Below are positions 7,836 to 18,033 of a stretch of DNA of 64,000 nt, in pieces. The position numbers and the translations under genes are program-made. Positions within the stretch are counted from its first letter, which is position 1. Each line of letters begins with the position of its first letter. The notes beneath the pieces are model-generated. The model saw nothing but the letters and a program-made list of their open reading frames with translations, had not been told where the DNA came from and made no database searches. Source of the stretch: Cytobacillus sp. NCCP-133 (GTDB taxonomy: Bacteria; Bacillota; Bacilli; Bacillales; Cytobacillaceae); the NCBI RefSeq assembly GCF_026011715.1, contig NZ_BRVM01000009.1, forward strand, positions 99,377 to 163,376. The letters are read 5' to 3'.

Positions 7836-9836
7836 CTAATTCACTTTAAACTTCTTAACAGAATCCAATAACTCCTCCGCCATTCCAGAAAGCGACGCAG
7901 CAGATGCCGCGATCTCTTCCATGGATGCCAGCTGCTCCTCTGTAGCCGCCGACACATCCTGGCTCTCGGAAGTCGTGACAGCTGCAATTTCTTCAATGGC
8001 CGTCACAATTTCAACCACTTGGTCTGCGCCTTCAGCCATGTCCCTGATTGAAGAGGAAACCTCCGCGATTTGGCTGGACACCGTGTCTGCGAACTGCTGG
8101 ATATGGCTAAATGCATCCCCGGCATTGTTAACAAGGTCGATTCCTTTTTCAACTTCCGCCGTTCCTTTTTCCATAGAATCGATGGCTTTGCCTGTGTCTG
8201 TCTGAATGGTTGAAATGAGCTCTCGAATGCTTTCGGTCGATTTAGATGACTGTTCGGCAAGCTTTCTGACTTCATCGGCAACAACAGCGAAACCTCTTCC
8301 ATGTTCACCTGCCCGGGCCGCTTCGATGGCCGCATTCAGCGCCAATAAGTTGGTTTGATCGGCAATCTCAGAAATGACATTGACAATCTGGCCAATTTCC
8401 TCGGAGCGTTTTCCTAATGTATGAACAATCGAACCTAATTCACTAACCGTATGATTAATATTCTTCATTTGGTTGTTGGAAAGATCAATGGCAGTATTCC
8501 CTTTTACGACGACTTCATTAGTCTCACCGGCCGTCTTGGCCACAACCTCCGTGTTGAGCATAATCTGCTGAATCCGGCCTGACATCTCTTTTACAACAGC
8601 TGTACTTTCCTTTACCTTTACAGTCTGCTGTTCAGTCGCAGAGGCTACCTCCTGGATGGAGTTCGCCACCTGTTCGGTCGCCATATTATTTTGCTCTGAG
8701 CTTGCTGTCAGCTGTTCCGAAGAGGAAGCAAGATGAACGGCCTTCTCCCCTACCTGGTTGATCAAATGCTGCAGGGATCCAACCATTTTGTTAAAGCTGA
8801 CGCCAAGCTTTGAGATTTCATCATTATTCTTCACTTCAAATTTCTGCGTCAAATCACCTTCACTGACCTTATCCGTAGCCAGAACAAGCTGGTTCAGCGG
8901 CCGGGTGATCGAACGGACGATCAAATAAGAAATAACGGCGCCTACTAAAACGAAAATCCCGACAAACAGAATCGTCGACATCATGATCGGTTTGACAGCT
9001 GCGCTGATTTCATCCAGGTTCATGGTTCCAATCACCTTCATGCCGGTCAGTCCATTGGTTGTAAAGCGCATCTCCTTGCTTACTCCATCCAGTTTGTATT
9101 GCACACTGCCTTCTTGCTTATCAAGCACATCTTTTGTCCAGCTGGCTTTAGCTTCTGTTCCTGCTTTTTCGGAAGGATGGACTAAATAACTTCCGGCAGC
9201 ACTAAGAATAAAGGGATATCCGCTTTCACCGATGCTAATGTTGTCTGTCAGCTCGCTTAATGCAGACAAGCTTAAATCAATTCCGACCACTCCGGAACTG
9301 TCGCCCAATTTTTGGGCAACCGTAATCAAAATGTTCCCGCTTACGGCATCAACATAGGGCTCTGTAATATAAGCCTGTCCCTCAGATTCCATGGCGCCTT
9401 TATACCAGGGGCGTGTCGTCGCGTCAAAGTCATCAGGCAAATCTGCCTGCGGAAAAATGACAAGGTCACCGTTTTCTGACCCTGCATAAATGGCGACCGA
9501 TTCAGGATGCAGCTCCTTATATTGACTGAAGGAAGTATAAGTCTGATCCAGCTCTTCTTCCGCGTAAAAATCCTTCTTTATTATTTCCGAAAAATAATGG
9601 GTATCCTCCATCTTTGGCTTAATGAAATTCATGATGAATGTATCAAGGATTTTTACATTTTCCTCCGCACTCATGCTAATCTGGTCTTTAATTTCTTCCT
9701 GCGCTTTTTCATACGATATGTATCCAATGGAGATGGAAGGTATCAGCAGGATAATAATAAATGAGAGAATCAATTTCTTCCGGATCGTAAATGAGAATAA
9801 TGGTTTCGCTGGTTTCTTCTGTTTTTTCTTTTTCAT
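7836..9836 (-). CDS. Methyl-accepting chemotaxis protein (membrane, Cache sensor)
   Basis: The 666-residue receptor has a basic N-terminus, a first membrane segment at about 20-40, an extracellular double-Cache-like sensor (about 45-280, with [26 protein letters not shown] typical of dCache_1; only short parts quoted here matter: RPWYKGA and TEPYVDA), a second membrane segment at about 285-310, HAMP (about 312-365) and a long methyl-accepting coiled coil. The hairpin tip [20 protein letters not shown] is intact. It signals to CheA/CheW; the ligand is unknown, though dCache domains often bind amino acids or organic acids. ATG start with GGAAGGGAAA upstream; 18 bases downstream of the soluble receptor gene. 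Confidence 0.93.
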   Translation of the reverse strand: MKKKKQKKPAKPLFSFTIRKKLILSFIIILLIPSISIGYISYEKAQEEIKDQISMSAEENVKILDTFIMNFIKPKMEDTHYFSEIIKKDFYAEEELDQTYTSFSQYKELHPESVAIYAGSENGDLVIFPQADLPDDFDATTRPWYKGAMESEGQAYITEPYVDAVSGNILITVAQKLGDSSGVVGIDLSLSALSELTDNISIGESGYPFILSAAGSYLVHPSEKAGTEAKASWTKDVLDKQEGSVQYKLDGVSKEMRFTTNGLTGMKVIGTMNLDEISAAVKPIMMSTILFVGIFVLVGAVISYLIVRSITRPLNQLVLATDKVSEGDLTQKFEVKNNDEISKLGVSFNKMVGSLQHLINQVGEKAVHLASSSEQLTASSEQNNMATEQVANSIQEVASATEQQTVKVKESTAVVKEMSGRIQQIMLNTEVVAKTAGETNEVVVKGNTAIDLSNNQMKNINHTVSELGSIVHTLGKRSEEIGQIVNVISEIADQTNLLALNAAIEAARAGEHGRGFAVVADEVRKLAEQSSKSTESIRELISTIQTDTGKAIDSMEKGTAEVEKGIDLVNNAGDAFSHIQQFADTVSSQIAEVSSSIRDMAEGADQVVEIVTAIEEIAAVTTSESQDVSAATEEQLASMEEIAASAASLSGMAEELLDSVKKFKVN

Positions 9837-9854
9837 AATATTTCCCTTCCTCTA

Positions 9855-10814
9855 CTAAGCATTTACCGTTTTTACTTGGCTGATGGCGCCTTCAAGCTTG
9901 TCGTCCACCATCCTGGCATCGTCAATATGTTTTTGGATCAGTCCATTCACCTCGTCAAAAATGGACTTGGTTTCGATAATCTCCTCTGCCACTTCGCGGG
10001 AATAGCCTTTTTGAACATCAATCATGTCCATGACAGCATGAACCTCTGATTCAACAGAATGAATCAGTTCAGTGATGGAATCAATTTTACTCGTCGTTTC
10101 CTGGCTAAGATCAATCCCATCCTTTATAAGGTCCGTACTCAGCAAGGTGGACTGAAGCGTAGCGGCTATATCTGTCTGGATGTTTTTCGTCAGGGAACTG
10201 ATATTAGCCGTACTAGTCGCCGTACTTTCTGCCAGCTTGCGGACCTCATCGGCAACTACAGCGAAGCCCTTGCCTTGCTCCCCTGCCCGGGCCGCTTCAA
10301 TGGAGGCATTCAAAGCCAGCAAGTTGGTTTGATCGGCAATGTCCTTAATCACTTGAACAATCAATTCAATCTCCTTCGAACGGCTGCTGAGCTGCTCCAT
10401 TTTCCGGGAACTCTCATCCAATTGAACCCCAAGCTGTTTAATCAGCTGCTCGGACTTGCCGACAGACTCCCGGCCTTCTTCTGAACTCTTTACCATTTCT
10501 TTGGCTGAATCGATCAGGTTCTCCCCTTTATCCGAAAGGGCCTGGCTATTTGTAAAAGTAGCCTCACTATGGGCTTTGACGTTTTCAAATCGCTCTTTAA
10601 TTTTCACAACCAGATCGCCCAGAATATAATGCTGTCCATTTACGACTTCATGCTGGCTAATGGTGTTGGTCAGATCATCGTTAAACGATTCGATCAGCCC
10701 CCTGTAAAACTCCTCTTTCGCCTTTATCTCTTCCTTAACCGACTGCAGCTTAGCCTGCAGCTCCTTATTTCCCTCTTCCAACTGCAGCAATTTCCCTCTC
10801 CCAAACAAATTCAT
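9855..10814 (-). CDS. Soluble methyl-accepting chemotaxis protein (YfmS-like)
   Basis: The 319-residue protein has no membrane segment. An N-terminal coiled coil (about 8-45) leads to a short region and then a methyl-accepting signalling domain with the tip [20 protein letters not shown]. The size and cytoplasmic layout resemble B. subtilis YfmS, a cytoplasmic chemoreceptor. It is probably co-transcribed with the membrane chemoreceptor (18-base gap), and mixed trimers or arrays of the two are possible. The sensory input is not evident. Confidence 0.85.
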   Translation of the reverse strand: MNLFGRGKLLQLEEGNKELQAKLQSVKEEIKAKEEFYRGLIESFNDDLTNTISQHEVVNGQHYILGDLVVKIKERFENVKAHSEATFTNSQALSDKGENLIDSAKEMVKSSEEGRESVGKSEQLIKQLGVQLDESSRKMEQLSSRSKEIELIVQVIKDIADQTNLLALNASIEAARAGEQGKGFAVVADEVRKLAESTATSTANISSLTKNIQTDIAATLQSTLLSTDLIKDGIDLSQETTSKIDSITELIHSVESEVHAVMDMIDVQKGYSREVAEEIIETKSIFDEVNGLIQKHIDDARMVDDKLEGAISQVKTVNA

Positions 10815-10937
10815 CGCCCCGTCTCCGAATTAATATCCCTATTATTATATCGACAGGAATCGGCAAACCTTGTGACCATATTCACTATTTTTTTAATTTT
10901 TTTTAGAAAAAACAGATCTTTCGGACTATAAAAATAA

Positions 10938-11121
10938 GAAAAGCACAAGGCTCCTTGCCCACGAAGGAACGCAGACTAAGAACGCCACGTCCTGTGGCAA
11001 CGTCTGCATGCCCCCCATCCCGGGGGTCTCAAGCATAAGACGAGCTGGCTGAAAGGTTGTTTTTTTACCTTTTGGACGGATTGGCTTAGACCCGAGAGCG
11101 GATGGCGCCTTTCGCTAGACA
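10938..11121. repeat. Dispersed Bacillaceae intergenic repeat, short form
   Basis: This 184-bp block shares most of its sequence with the block at 2202-2483 and lacks that copy's extra arm. It contains CCCATCCCGGGGG-type inverted sequence and ends in GGCGCC...GCTAGACA. It sits between the soluble chemoreceptor promoter region and the 3' end of the surface nucleotidase gene. Confidence 0.7.
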
Positions 11122-11160
11122 GTTTTCTAAGTTCAAAGAGATATCAATTCTGATATCACC

Positions 11161-11192
11161 AAAAAAGAGCTGCCGCATATACGGCAACTCTC
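11161..11192 (-). terminator. Terminator of the SLH 5'-nucleotidase gene
   Basis: AGAGTTGCCG and CGGCAGCTCT pair around TATATG on the minus strand and are followed by TTTTTT. Confidence 0.85.
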
Positions 11193-11206
11193 CATATGAT
11201 TCCTAT

Positions 11207-13405
11207 TTATTCGGCTGCATCCACAATCCGTTCTTCGATTTGTGGATCTACTGTTCCAAGTTCCGCTACATAAGTGCTGAAGATTTCCCAATCTGCAACA
11301 CCAAGGTCTGTTACACGGCCCGCTTCATAAGCTTGGGCAAATACAGCATAGCTGTCTCCGCCTTTTGCTGTAAATGCGTTCGTCGCAACAGTGTAAGTTT
11401 TGCTGTCATCAAGAGCTGCAAATTCGCCAGGTGTTTCCTCTACTTCAACAGAAACAACTCTTTCTCCAACAGGCTTGCTGCTGTCGTACGTATATTTCAT
11501 GCCGGACACCTGAAGGAATCCGCCGTTTTCACCAGGAGCATTGCTGACACTTTGTTCTAATGCTTCTTTAATTTCTGTACCAGTCAGATCCATAGTCGCA
11601 AGCGTATTTCCAAAAGGCATCACCGTAAGCACATCACCTAAAGTGATGGGGCCTTCATCGATTGCTGCACGGATACCGCCTGAGTTTTGGAAGGCGATCA
11701 CAGTATCTTGGTTAAATTCCTTTGCTTTCTCAAGCATTCCATCTGTAATTAAATTTCCTAGCGCGGTTTCGCTGTTTCGTACACTTACATTGCTATCATC
11801 ATTTACGCGCGGGTTTGGAAGTTCCTTTGCTGCAACTCCGCCTGTTTCCGTATTCTTTACTTCTTTAATTTGATCGGAATACTTCTTCAGTCTATCAGCA
11901 GCTTCGGCATCTTCTTCAAAGCCATCAACTTCAATCAATTCGCCGGCATATCCAATAACGCTTCCTTCGTCGTCAAATTCAACGTCAAGAGTTCCAAGGT
12001 GGCCGCCATATTGGAAAGCCTGGACAATGACTGTAGCGTCTTTTAATTCACCGTTCTCGTCTTCCTCAACAAGGACAGGTTCGGTTATTTCGGAATGGCT
12101 GTGCCCGCCTACAATAACGTCAATGCCATCTACAAGAGCAGCTAGCTGCAGGTCATTGTCGACAGCTGCATTGTCGTCATACCCAATATGTGAAAGGGCT
12201 ATTATTTTATTAACACCCTGCTCCTCAAAAGCAGCAACCGCTTTTTCAGCTTCTTCAATATAATTTTCAAACTCGACAGAACCCGGGCTTGAAATATTAG
12301 CCGTATCCTCTGTTGTTAAACCAAAGATCCCAACTTGTTCGCCATCAACTTCTTTAATGATGCCATTATAAATATTGCCTGCTTCCGGTTCATCAGTTGT
12401 TACATCTTCCTGGAAAATGCCATTGAAATGTTCATCTTTTGAAAAATCAACGTTCGCGCTCACCATTGGGAACTGAGCACCCTTGACAAAATCAGCCAAA
12501 GCTTTGTGGCCTTCAGGGCTGCTTCCTAAGTCAAATTCATGGTTTCCGAATGTCATAGCATCGTACCCCATCAGATTCATAAATTCCAAATCGGCCTGGC
12601 CTTGAAACTCATTGAAATATAGAGTTCCGGAGAACACATCGCCAGCATCAAGCAATAAAGCGCTTGGATTCAATTCCCTTAGCTCATTTACTGCAGTGAC
12701 ACGCTTTGCCACGCTATCCAAGTGAGCATGAGTATCATTTGTATGCATAATAGAAAGCACAAAATTCTGGTTTTCTTCATAGTGTACAAGGGCACGGTAT
12801 AAGAAAGTGGCGAATGTTGCACGGTTCACCGGTGATTTCGGATCGAACGTTCCATCTTCCTTACCCGTCGTAATGCCGTTTTGCGCAAGAATCTTTACAT
12901 TCTCCAAGTGAGAAGGACTTACGCGGTCTAAATCTGTAAATGGAACTTCTTCATCTGTCGCTTCAAGATCAAAGGCTCTGACTAATACAGATGCCATTTG
13001 CTCGCGGGTTACTACATCGCCAGCTCCGAATTTACCGTTAGATCCAGTGAAAATGCCGGCATCTTTCGCTGCAGCTGCACCCTCAGCAAACACAGACTTT
13101 TCGCTTACATCAGGAAAAGCCTTCAGGTCTTCAGGAATCGGAAGCCCCAATGCATTCGTTAATAGATTGGCAGCCTGTCCTCTGATTAAGCTCTGGCTTG
13201 GCTTAAACGTTCCGTCTTCGTATCCATTTATGATGCCCGCATCTACCAAGCTATAAATCTCTCCTGCTGCCCAAAAGTCCTCTTTGACATCCGAGAATGT
13301 GTTCGCTTCTTCGGCACTTGCAGCCGGTGCAACAGCAGCAGCCACAACAGCGGCAGTTGTCGCAGCTGCTAAAAATTTGCGGTAAGACTTAGGTATGTAC
13401 GCCAT
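11207..13405 (-). CDS. SLH-domain 5'-nucleotidase / metallophosphoesterase, surface-anchored
   Basis: The 732-residue secreted enzyme has a signal peptide (about 1-33, ending ASA), three SLH domains (about 36-210; NTFSDVKEDFW, GIINGYEDGTFKP, GITTGKEDGTFDP), then a metallophosphoesterase domain (HTNDTHAHLD, LDAGDVFSGT, GNHEFD, GGHSHSE) and a 5'-nucleotidase C-terminal domain (QNSGGIRAAI, VMPFGNTLATM). SLH domains bind pyruvylated wall polymers, so the enzyme should sit on the cell surface and release phosphate and nucleosides from extracellular nucleotides. The ATG at 13405 follows AGGGAGG. It is transcribed divergently from another SLH gene. Confidence 0.92.
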   Translation of the reverse strand: MAYIPKSYRKFLAAATTAAVVAAAVAPAASAEEANTFSDVKEDFWAAGEIYSLVDAGIINGYEDGTFKPSQSLIRGQAANLLTNALGLPIPEDLKAFPDVSEKSVFAEGAAAAKDAGIFTGSNGKFGAGDVVTREQMASVLVRAFDLEATDEEVPFTDLDRVSPSHLENVKILAQNGITTGKEDGTFDPKSPVNRATFATFLYRALVHYEENQNFVLSIMHTNDTHAHLDSVAKRVTAVNELRELNPSALLLDAGDVFSGTLYFNEFQGQADLEFMNLMGYDAMTFGNHEFDLGSSPEGHKALADFVKGAQFPMVSANVDFSKDEHFNGIFQEDVTTDEPEAGNIYNGIIKEVDGEQVGIFGLTTEDTANISSPGSVEFENYIEEAEKAVAAFEEQGVNKIIALSHIGYDDNAAVDNDLQLAALVDGIDVIVGGHSHSEITEPVLVEEDENGELKDATVIVQAFQYGGHLGTLDVEFDDEGSVIGYAGELIEVDGFEEDAEAADRLKKYSDQIKEVKNTETGGVAAKELPNPRVNDDSNVSVRNSETALGNLITDGMLEKAKEFNQDTVIAFQNSGGIRAAIDEGPITLGDVLTVMPFGNTLATMDLTGTEIKEALEQSVSNAPGENGGFLQVSGMKYTYDSSKPVGERVVSVEVEETPGEFAALDDSKTYTVATNAFTAKGGDSYAVFAQAYEAGRVTDLGVADWEIFSTYVAELGTVDPQIEERIVDAAE

Positions 13406-13657
13406 GTGAATTTTGTCCTCCCTAGCTATTTTTTTGATAAAAAAACACCTACTCCACAATATTTTTTCATAATTCAGAATAGGCTCTCTTAACCTATCTT
13501 ACCATGAGATACAGCGGCAAACACGCAAAAATAGTAAGAATTTGTAGTTTTTTCGTCATTTTTTTGTAAATTTATAGATTTTTATTTTTAAAGGTATTTA
13601 TTACTTATTGTGGAAATAGTCTGATTATTAGATTATTTTCGGAAAGGGGTTACAGAA

Positions 13658-14857
13658 TTGAAAAAGGTAATGGGGCTTTTGTTTCTATGTTTCTTTGTTT
13701 TTATTGGTTCGGCTGCTGCTGAAACCTTGCACTTCCGGGATGTGAAATCCGATCATTGGGCGAAAAACGATATCCATCAGTTATTTTACCGTGGCATCAT
13801 CCAGGGCTATGATGATCAAACGTTTAAGCCCAATCATAAAGTGACGATTGCCCAATTTGTAAAAATGGCTGTGGCCGCGAATCAGCTTTCTCTTAAAGAC
13901 GGAAGCCTGCCGTTTTCCGTGCCAGCGAAGCACTGGGCAAAGCCCTATCTGAGTACTGCTTATTCAGCAGGACTTCTTACAGAAGCTGACTTTGGGGCTG
14001 CCGTAAACCCCAATCATGAAATTTCCAGAGAGCAAATGGCTATTATAATGGCACGGAGCATGAAGCTAGCGCCTGTGAATCAGACGGTATTTAAGGATCA
14101 AGCCTCCATTAATAATAAGGGACTTGTTGTCGCAGCCTACAAGGCGGGCATCATTTTCGGCAAAGAGGATGGCACCTTCAGGCCAAAGGAATCTTCGACA
14201 AGGGCCCAGAGTGCTGCTGTACTTGAAAGAATGCTTCGGGTTAAAGGAGCCCCGACTCCCATGACACTAGCACAAGGTTCCCATATGATTGCAACAGCAG
14301 AGAAAAAGGTGATAGATATTCTGGGCAATGAAATCTTCGAGAACTTTCAAAGTCCGGCTCCATTTCCAACCCTCCGCCCAAAAGTAACCGTTTATTATAC
14401 GGGAAAAATGACAACAGATACATGGCAAAAAGTCTATGAAGAATATCCAGGCTGGCTTTACGAACCAAACGCACTTATTCCATTTACAATGGAAAGGCTG
14501 AATTTTACCGTTAAATACGACAGCCAAACCAGCACAAAAGCCGTCCTTTCCTTTCGATCGGCAGCGGATGATGCCGGCTATGCCTCACCAGGAATCTGGA
14601 CTTACACACTTGTAAAGGAAAACGGAAAATGGCTGATTGCAAATATCAATCACAATGACTACACAAGACCGTTTACAAAGTATGAGGGAAAGCTGATTAT
14701 CCAGGAACAAGGCTTAAGGGAAGAGGAAAAGGGTGCCGCGGCCAATTATCTCGCGACCGATAAAAAAGGAAATTATGTCTATGGCATCTTTAAAAATGGC
14801 AAACGGATTAGTAAAAAAACATTGAATCCGGAAGATGGCTATATTTATTGGTTTTAA
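13658..14857 (+). CDS. SLH-domain surface protein of unknown function
   Basis: The 399-residue protein starts at TTG (GGAAAGGGG 7 bases upstream) with a signal peptide (about 1-21, ending AAA) and three SLH domains (about 22-190; LHFRDVKSDHWAKNDI, GIIQGYDDQTFKPN, GIIFGKEDGTFRPKES). The C-terminal half (about 200-399) has alternating beta-type sequence and no catalytic motif that I recognise; its end (KNGKRISKKTLNPEDGYIYWF) looks beta-stranded. It is divergent from the SLH nucleotidase across about 250 bases, so a shared wall-related role is plausible but unproven. Confidence 0.85.
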   Translation: MKKVMGLLFLCFFVFIGSAAAETLHFRDVKSDHWAKNDIHQLFYRGIIQGYDDQTFKPNHKVTIAQFVKMAVAANQLSLKDGSLPFSVPAKHWAKPYLSTAYSAGLLTEADFGAAVNPNHEISREQMAIIMARSMKLAPVNQTVFKDQASINNKGLVVAAYKAGIIFGKEDGTFRPKESSTRAQSAAVLERMLRVKGAPTPMTLAQGSHMIATAEKKVIDILGNEIFENFQSPAPFPTLRPKVTVYYTGKMTTDTWQKVYEEYPGWLYEPNALIPFTMERLNFTVKYDSQTSTKAVLSFRSAADDAGYASPGIWTYTLVKENGKWLIANINHNDYTRPFTKYEGKLIIQEQGLREEEKGAAANYLATDKKGNYVYGIFKNGKRISKKTLNPEDGYIYWF

Positions 14858-14865
14858 GCAAGCTA

Positions 14866-14901
14866 AAACACCCGGCTATAATGGATCCAGGTGTTTTTTT
14901 G
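14866..14901 (+). terminator. Terminator of the SLH protein gene
   Basis: AACACCCGG and CCAGGTGTT pair with a loop of about 15 bases, followed by a run of T, just after the stop codon. Confidence 0.8.
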
Positions 14902-15061
14902 CTGTGTGTCTGCTAGGTTTTCTAACGGCTATGAAAAGAATGGCTGCTGCTATCCAGGCACTGTCAAACAGAATATCGAAAAGCCGTCCATCCCGCTGGA
15001 AAAATAGTTGGAGAAACTCGGTCGAGAAGGCATAAAGCACCGATAGGATTCCTGCTACCAT
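14876..15061 (-). pseudogene. VanZ-like fragment (61 residues)
   Basis: The segment STEFLQLFFQRDGRLFDILF followed by a hydrophobic stretch resembles the C-terminal part of VanZ-family membrane proteins (E-x-x-Q-x-F, R-x-x-D-x-x-D). A full VanZ-like protein is about 150-200 residues with several membrane segments; only one or two remain. An AGGAGGGG lies 3-4 bases before the ATG, so a short protein may still be translated. Either a remnant or a miniaturised gene; the terminator of the SLH gene overlaps its 3' end. Confidence 0.5.
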
Positions 15062-15170
15062 TTGCCCCTCCTCTCCGGCTCAATACTGGATTTAAAGAAA
15101 GCTAGATTGCTTTTAATCAAAAAAATACATCGGCTTGATGCCAAAGTTATCGTACTTCCCTATGTATTCT

Positions 15171-15308
15171 CTATATTTGATTCACCAAAATTGTCACAAT
15201 CGCACTAATCACAACAGCAATAAATGGAAGAGAAAGATAAAGCAATTTCCTCTTAAACTGTTTCTTCCTAGCAATTTCCTCTGGCGTAATCCACATATGG
15301 TTTGACAT
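15171..15308 (-). CDS. Small single-pass membrane protein (45 aa), unknown function
   Basis: ATG at 15308 follows AAGGAG by 7 bases. The product begins MSNHMWITPEEIARKKQFKR, a charged cytoplasmic segment, and continues with one hydrophobic segment (LLYLSLPFIAVVISAIVTIL) and a short tail. I do not recognise a family. The good ribosome binding site and the clean charge/hydrophobic layout support a real gene. Region 15309-15636 upstream has no gene; it contains an inverted repeat (ATCGCAAAGG at 15351 with CCTTTGCGAT at 15392). Confidence 0.6.
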   Translation of the reverse strand: MSNHMWITPEEIARKKQFKRKLLYLSLPFIAVVISAIVTILVNQI

Positions 15309-15636
15309 CAAAATTCTCCTTTTCTTTTTTGATGGCAGCTGGCTGGCTTTATCGCAAAGGCATAGCCTTTTATCTACGACTCCTTTGCGATAGAAGCCCC
15401 TTTAGCTTTGCGTCATTACTTTTCAGTAATTTTGCCTTTTATTTCTCATATCGGAATCGTTTTCAACGTTTAAAGGGTTTGAAAATAAGTATTACTATTC
15501 CGAAAATAGAACAGCTAACTGCGCAAAAAGGATATACCCTCTATTGAAAATAGATAAACCTGTTTGCTTTTAAATATTGGAGATTGAATGAAAATAGTTA
15601 TTCATTTTCTTATATGGTGTACGTACTGATTAACAC

Positions 15637-15671
15637 AAAAGACCTATCCCGGAAATACCGGAATAGGTCTC
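15637..15671 (-). terminator. Terminator of the M20 hydrolase gene
   Basis: AGACCTATTCCGG and CCGGGATAGGTCT pair on the minus strand and are followed by TTTT, eight bases after the stop codon. Confidence 0.85.
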
Positions 15672-15678
15672 TTTCGTT

Positions 15679-16971
15679 CTATTGCCCCTTCATTAAACTT
15701 TCAATATAATCCTTCAGTACATGCACCCCATACACACAATCATTCAATGACGTCCATTCCCGCGGGTTATGGCTGATGCCGTCTTTGCTGCGGATAAACA
15801 GCATGGCTGCCGGTATTTCACTTCCGACGATCATGGCGTCATGTCCTGCGCCGCTTGGGATTGAAATCGGCTTTATATCAAATTTGGAAAGTGAATCTGC
15901 TAGTTTTGCCTGCAGTTTCTCGCTGATTGGCAAAGGCTTTATTTTTGCGTTAAGATTCATCTGCACTTCAATATTTCTTTCCGAAGCTATTTTTTGCGCT
16001 TCCCCCCGGATTAGCTCCAGCAATTGATCACGTGTGTCCTCAAAAATATCCCGAATATCGACGATTAATTTGACTTCCTGTGCGATGACATTGATTCCAT
16101 TCGGATGCACATTCAGCTGTCCGACAGTGGCAACAGCTGTATCACTGACTTGCTTCGGAAATTGTTCAATGACCCCAACAAATCGTGAGGCTGCCACTAA
16201 AGGATCTTTGCGTCCAATCATCGGCGTGTTTCCGGCATGCCCGGCTTCTCCTGAAAAAATGACCTCAAGCCATGCCGGGCCGGCAATCCCGCTTACAATG
16301 CCCACTGGCTGATCTTCCCGCTCGAGTATCGTTCCCTGTTCAATATGCACTTCAACAAAGGCCCCAATTTCACTTCGCCCGTCTCCGGCCCTTAAGCAAT
16401 CTTCTGCACTGCTGCCATACTCGGACAGCACCTCTCTCAATGACTGGCCATTTTCATCCCGCAGGCGATCCATTTCCTCCGGCTTCATTTGTCCCATAAA
16501 AGGCCGGCTGCCTGTAAAACTGCTTTTAAATCTCGAACCCTCTTCATCTGAAAAAATAACAACCTCATAAGGCTTTTCAGGTATATATCCGGTTTCTTCC
16601 CATGCCTCGGCGACTTCCAATGAAGAAAGAACGCCAAGCGGTCCATCGAAATGGCCGCCATTGGGGACGCTGTCAACATGGGAACCGGAAACAATCGCAG
16701 CTGCACTCGTTTTCCCTTCTAATCTTCCGAACACGTTACCAGCCCCATCCGTTCTCACCGCTAAGCCGGCGCTTTTCATCCAGCCGGCCACCAGTTCTTT
16801 CGCTTCCTTTTCTTCAGGAGAATAGCCTGGCCGAATCACTCCGCCGCTCTCCTGAAGGCCTATTTTTGAAAGTTCATCAAGTCTTGCGGCAAGTCTTTCT
16901 CCATTTACACCCGAATGAGATAGGTCCGGGTTATACTCTTTTATTAGTTGCTCGTACAGGTTTCGTTGCAT
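15679..16971 (-). CDS. M20-family amidase (hydantoinase/carbamoylase type)
   Basis: The 430-residue Zn-dependent hydrolase belongs to the subgroup with N-carbamoyl-L-amino-acid hydrolase, allantoate amidohydrolase and beta-ureidopropionase. Visible motifs: metal sites in SGSHVDSVPNGGHFDGPLG and FSDEEGSRF, the third-ligand segment AFVEVHIEQG, and the late GAGHDAM. The family attacks carbamoyl-amide bonds and releases ammonia and CO2. The ATG start has only a weak AGAGAG upstream. It stands alone between two arrays or operons, with the dehydrogenase cluster 600 bases upstream; a shared nitrogen-compound pathway is possible. The exact substrate is unknown. Confidence 0.88.
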   Translation of the reverse strand: MQRNLYEQLIKEYNPDLSHSGVNGERLAARLDELSKIGLQESGGVIRPGYSPEEKEAKELVAGWMKSAGLAVRTDGAGNVFGRLEGKTSAAAIVSGSHVDSVPNGGHFDGPLGVLSSLEVAEAWEETGYIPEKPYEVVIFSDEEGSRFKSSFTGSRPFMGQMKPEEMDRLRDENGQSLREVLSEYGSSAEDCLRAGDGRSEIGAFVEVHIEQGTILEREDQPVGIVSGIAGPAWLEVIFSGEAGHAGNTPMIGRKDPLVAASRFVGVIEQFPKQVSDTAVATVGQLNVHPNGINVIAQEVKLIVDIRDIFEDTRDQLLELIRGEAQKIASERNIEVQMNLNAKIKPLPISEKLQAKLADSLSKFDIKPISIPSGAGHDAMIVGSEIPAAMLFIRSKDGISHNPREWTSLNDCVYGVHVLKDYIESLMKGQ

Positions 16972-17080
16972 TGACGAATCACTCTCTTTCTTTTTTATTT
17001 TTCAGATTACGAAACTAGCTTTTTATTTTTATTTTTGCAATCAAGGTGGAAAAAAGATGGGTTTTGATCCTATTAACACT

Positions 17081-17460
17081 GTGAAATTGCTGGAATGTTC
17101 ATACAGCGCGAAGTGACCGATATATTGAAAAAGTGGCCGATAAAAATGAAATCTGACCGATCTATCGGAAAAGTGGCCGATAAAACCGAAATCTGACTGA
17201 TCTATCGGAAAAGTGGCCGATAAAACCGAAATCTGACCGATCTATCGGAAAAGTGGCCGATAAAACCGAAATCTGACCGATCTATCGGAAAAGTGGCCGA
17301 TAAAAATGAAATCTGACCGATCTATCGGAAAAGTGACCGATAAAATCAAAATCTGACCGATCTATCGGAAAAGTGACCGATAAAAATGAAATCTGACCGA
17401 TATCTGCTAAAAGTGACCGATAAAATGAAAAGTGGCGGATAAACATGGCGAATGGCCGAT
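17081..17460 (+). repeat. Large 20-bp-period tandem array (about 18 TGRCCGAT units)
   Basis: CCGA cores stand at 17117, 17137, 17157 and so on to 17417 at an exact 20-bp step, then two looser units. AAGTGGCCGATAAAA and TCTGACCGATCTATC forms alternate, giving a 40-bp higher-order period. A leader with GTGAAAT (17081) and GCGAAGTGACCGATATATTG precedes it. It lies between the M20 start and the DUF3100 pair; no gene is seen in 16972-17580. Confidence 0.92.
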
Positions 17461-17580
17461 ATTTTTAAAAACTGGAAAAAACACGCCATCCGAAACAGGC
17501 CGTCAGCACCCAATTTAAGAAGTTTTCTCAAAACAAACAAGAAAAGCCCAGCAGATTCACACCCGCCAGGCCGCAAACAA

Positions 17581-18033
17581 TTAAATAATCCCTTGCATCC
17601 GCAAAATAATCTCCGCAATAACCGCAGATCCGATAAAGGTTCCGAAGAACACAAAGATTGCGACAATAATGCTTCTCCAGCCCAGCTTGGAAAAGTCAGC
17701 CCAGTTCTTTCCAATTGAAATACCTGCATAGGCAAGGATAGGGGTGGCAAGAGCCAGAATATTGATCTCACTCGTCCATCTGACTACATATTCAGATCCT
17801 GGAAACCATGGGATCGAAATAAGAATACCAATTAGACCGATATACCCCACACTCGGAATATTCACAGGTACGACTTTTTCCAGCACAAGCCCCACGACAC
17901 TGATCAAAATCAGCACAAGCATGCCCGGAATGGCAGCAGACGGCACCACATCATACCCAACCCAGTTGCCGACAATGGCGGATAGGCCGAATACGAGTAA
18001 AATCAGAAACCACTCAATGATATTTTTAAACAT
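17581..18033 (-). CDS. Small polytopic membrane protein paired with DUF3100
   Basis: The 150-residue protein has four to five hydrophobic segments (VGLVLEKVVPVNIPSVGYIG and GTFIGSAVIAEIILRMQG are characteristic stretches). It overlaps the upstream DUF3100 gene by 8 bases, so the two are translationally coupled and probably form one transporter. I do not recognise a named family beyond this pairing. GGGGGCGACATGA precedes its ATG. As last gene of the dehydrogenase operon it may help move the operon's substrate. Confidence 0.65.
   Translation of the reverse strand: MFKNIIEWFLILLVFGLSAIVGNWVGYDVVPSAAIPGMLVLILISVVGLVLEKVVPVNIPSVGYIGLIGILISIPWFPGSEYVVRWTSEINILALATPILAYAGISIGKNWADFSKLGWRSIIVAIFVFFGTFIGSAVIAEIILRMQGII

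Noticed and set aside
17081..17460. Possible CRISPR array
   Set aside because: The 20-bp unit is shorter than a CRISPR repeat alone, there are no unique spacers of 30 bp or more, units alternate between two forms, and no cas gene is present.
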